From: Protonemura montana
Taxonomy: Eukaryota > Arthropoda > Insecta > Plecoptera > Nemouridae
Direction of reading: 5' to 3'
Assembly (NCBI GenBank): GCA_947568835.1
Contig: OX387602.1
Location: forward strand, 28,542,633 to 28,606,632
Length of the DNA stretch: 64,000 nt
Shown one piece after another: positions 28,067 to 64,000 of the stretch (the first letter of the stretch is position 1; the number at the start of each line of letters is the position of its first letter). The translations under genes were made by a program, and so were the position numbers. The notes below the pieces were generated by a model. That model was not told the origin of the DNA. It ran no database searches and saw nothing but the letters and a program-made list of their open reading frames with translations.

Positions 28067-31000
28067 GTGAGTTTGCTGAGAGTTGCGCCAGAGGGTTGAG
28101 AAGTGGAGGTTTCTCTCGGGGAGTCGCTCGCGGTTAGTGTGTGTAAGTGGGGCAAATGGTTGCGTAACGGGGAATACCGACTTTGTCAATGACTTAATGT
28201 GTTTCGGAGAAGTTTCACTGCACAGGCACTGCTCTCTTTGTGGTATTTGACGTTGTATTTGACTGCAAATCGATGTTTTTGAACGTTTTTTTCATTTAAT
28301 TGGTTTTATTTTTAAAACTCGCATTGCCAAATCATTGCATATTAGGTACAAGCAAATATATTCCACTGAGCAAAATGTGAAGCCGTGAATTCAGCAAAGG
28401 TAATCGCCGTAAAAACATTTTTCTCATTGGAAAGCTCTCTGCCCCTGTTACCGCATGATGTTACGCTGTTGGGTTCCCACCCTCTGTCTAAATGGGAACC
28501 AACTACCAGCTTAGATCTCGGACACTTTTCAAGATTTAGGACAAGTCTTTCAGACAAAATTAGGAAAAATCATGGAAAAATTAAAAGTGCATGTTGTGGA
28601 CGAACGGCTTGTAAGCCGTTCGTGAGCCGTTCGTAAACGTCAAATAGCATTTTCGTGGAAAGATATTCAAGTAGCTCAGAGCGTTATTTCATTTTTGCAA
28701 GATTGGCGTGCATTATCACAGTGTACATCGTGTCCTGATATCAGACTTGCAAGTGTCCGTGAAGTATAGTTTGTCTGGCTCCCCTTGCTTTCAACCTGAA
28801 TCGAGAGAAGCCGTTCGGTGCACAGGCATCAGAGTGTATTATCGCGCTTCCAGGGCAAGAAAATGAGTTGAATATCGTCTGAAGGGCGGACTTCTATATC
28901 GGGATTATTTTGTGGAATATTGAGGTGAATTGCAAGAAAGATGGCATTGGTTCTAGCGTGCATTCCAGATAGTTGACATTCTCGAACTAAATTGAAAACT
29001 TTATGCCAACTCAGTAACAGAAACAATATCAAGGCATGCATACTCCGGCCAGACATGGAACATTGGAACGCTTTATATAAGTTTACATGGAATTCATTTA
29101 GAAGCGCTAGGCATGTTTTCCCCAGAAGATATTTTCAGTTGTAAATAGTCTTTGCAAAAATATCCAATTCATTCTGATACCTTTGTTAATCAATTTCCTC
29201 GAGTTTCACGTTCCTGGAATGATCCCCCACCTCCATAAATGGTTCAGTATCACAAAATAAAACCAAGACTCAAAAGAATCTTCGCCCGACTCATGCTTTG
29301 CGTTCCGATTTTCCATTTAAAAATTCCGTGGCGTTCCCGAGTGATTCCTGCTCACTGAATCCCGCTCTCCGCTCGGGAAAACAACAACGGCATATCAGTA
29401 GGAAGTATAACTGCATGAAATTCGTTTGTTTGCTCTCCTCACCGACCCTACTCATTGTTCTCTTCGTGTTTACCTTTTCTGTCCTAAACGAGTATATAGG
29501 AATCGTGACTAAAGCAAGGAAGTGCTCTACCCTTGCATATTCTGAATGTAGGTATCTATCAGCACAAGCACATAATAATCCTTATCACTGTACACTTTCC
29601 AACAAGCAATCAGATGCACTGTGACCGATGTAAAGATCAGACAACAACGGGAACCTGTACGCTAATATTTGCACAGCTATCAATGCTCTCACTATGATAG
29701 CTACACTACAACAACAGCAACAATCTGTTAGGAGTCGTTATTACAATCCCAGTATCCTTTGGTCCCCGCACACCTATCAATTCACCGGTACACGGATAAC
29801 ACCGAGTTAATTGCTCTCACGGTGTCAATGCTCGGGGTGTAATTGCATGACAACAATACACAATGCACATCAACGGTTGGTTTGCTAGCACTGCGGTATG
29901 TTGCTTGTAATGGAGAGGATCAGCTCGGGGCAGGCTCATGGCGCTAGCTGCAATTGTGATGTTGTATTTCCTATCAGGGAGCAACGAATCTGCAGCGAAT
30001 CTGTTTTTTCTTCATTGCTTTGAGGTGTTTCTTTTTCACCTCGTGCTTGTAACATGGTTCATAGGTTGTAGACTGCGCGAATTGTATAATTAAATTTTTC
30101 TCTGCCGGTATTTTGTTGAAAGGCTCACGAGCTGTTTAGGAAAACGGGAACGTTGTCGGTCTAATTAACCACTAGTCTCTTTTTAGCGACAATGGCCAAT
30201 CAGCGACTTCCATGTACGAGCTACAAAAAGTGTGCGTTGTTAGGGTGTAGACAAGAATTAGTTTAATTTGAGTTTCTTTCGCGTGGTCTCGTTACAACGA
30301 ACGCGACCGGAGTTTGTTTCAAATCGACGAACCATTCTGGCAAAGCCACCGAGCGTAGTTGTGTGCTGAAGCGCCCAAGTAAGCAATGAAGTTTAATTGG
30401 CTACTCGACGAGTACTCCATGGGACTCCCTAAAGAGAGGGCGACGAACTCAGTTCTTTAGAAATATTTTCCCGGGATAGCAGATGTGCTAGAGAATGCAG
30501 ACTTTATAAAAGTTTACAACAACAGTGAACCAACATAATATTTTCGACCCGTTTCCCTTACCAACCGCATTTCGGTTAATTTAGTCGTCTGTTTCCTTCC
30601 ACGCCGGAAAATGAGAGAGGCAATTACTTGCATCCAAAGGCTGGTGGAAGCTCGTACCCCGTCCTTGCATTTCCTTTCGATGTGTCGCCTTACCAAGCGA
30701 GTCCCGGCGCCGCTCACAAGATTCAGAGCATCGTCTGACCTCGTTCTTCTTGGAGGACATTCATTGCGCTGTCGCATTACAAGCACACGGAAACTTTGGA
30801 GGCGGGAGATACTTGGTTCTCATATCGCTAATTAGTACGAGCGAGCTAGCGGAGCTCCTTTACATATCCCACAGAATAACTTTTTCCACGAATTTTTCAC
30901 GAATATTCCACGAAATTTAACTCAACTTGAATTTCAATATAAACCCTCCAACATATAAAATACCAATAAAGTGACTTGAATAGTGACTCTGATAGTGCCT

Positions 31001-31177
31001 TTTAGGTTTAAGATGTGATTCTATTAATCTGCAGTATTTTTCTTCTTAAGTGTCAAGAGTGCATATCAACATCGCGATGAAGTTGCCTTGTCCTATGACA
31101 ATCGTGCAGCTGCCGCTACACCATTCATTCCTGACATCTTTACCTCCTTCAACGTGTCGTGTTAATTGTTGTTGCAG
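28067..31177 (+). other. unc-104 5' UTR intron (inferred); no gene seen
   Basis: AT-rich, no recognisable frame. A small palindromic repeat ACGGCTTGTAAGCCGT with a second GAGCCGTTCGT lies at 28601-28633. Confidence 0.45.
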
Positions 31178-31204
31178 GGACGCCGCTAGCCTCCCGCCTG
31201 CAAC

Positions 31205-64000
<32,796 letters not shown>

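Overview
This is eukaryotic, intron-rich, repeat-rich nuclear DNA. Encoded proteins and exon organisation point to an arthropod, most likely an insect or close relative: the kinesin-3 and the cytochrome P450 (CYP6-like, clan 3) are both of insect type. The species cannot be named from sequence alone. All gene models below were built by hand, joining open frames at splice sites and checking that reading phase carries across each junction. No alignment or database search was run.

Layout: (1) 464-23041, minus strand: a nearly complete Sec31 gene (COPII outer coat), 23 coding exons and 1,167 codons. Its last C-terminal exon(s) lie beyond the left edge. Its eleven-kb intron (989-12179) is swollen by mobile DNA: long inverted-repeat arms of about 413 bp at 2324-2736 and 11268-11681, a 5'-truncated but open LINE reverse transcriptase (3071-5104), 5S-rRNA-like tandem modules, a second nested inverted-repeat pair, a tRNA-like SINE head and a 41-bp tandem array. 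Smaller introns hold short TIR elements. (2) 23069-27640: intergenic, with 5S-like remnants at 25.7 and 26.5 kb. (3) 27.65-28.07 kb: a GC-rich promoter with CRE, E-box and YY1-like sites and a probable 5' non-coding exon. (4) 31205-64000, plus strand: unc-104/KIF1A (kinesin-3), 27 coding exons in one isoform, running off the right edge before the PH domain. (5) 36620-38838, plus strand: a four-exon P450 nested inside the 16.9-kb first coding intron of unc-104.

Sec31 and unc-104 are arranged head to head about 5 kb apart. One works in ER-to-Golgi vesicle budding, the other carries synaptic-vesicle precursors along axonal microtubules. The P450 is an unrelated ER-membrane detoxification-type enzyme that happens to sit inside the kinesin gene. 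The observations most worth following are a candidate mutually exclusive exon pair in unc-104, the composite inverted-repeat element in Sec31, 5S-derived repeats, and two GC-AG introns.
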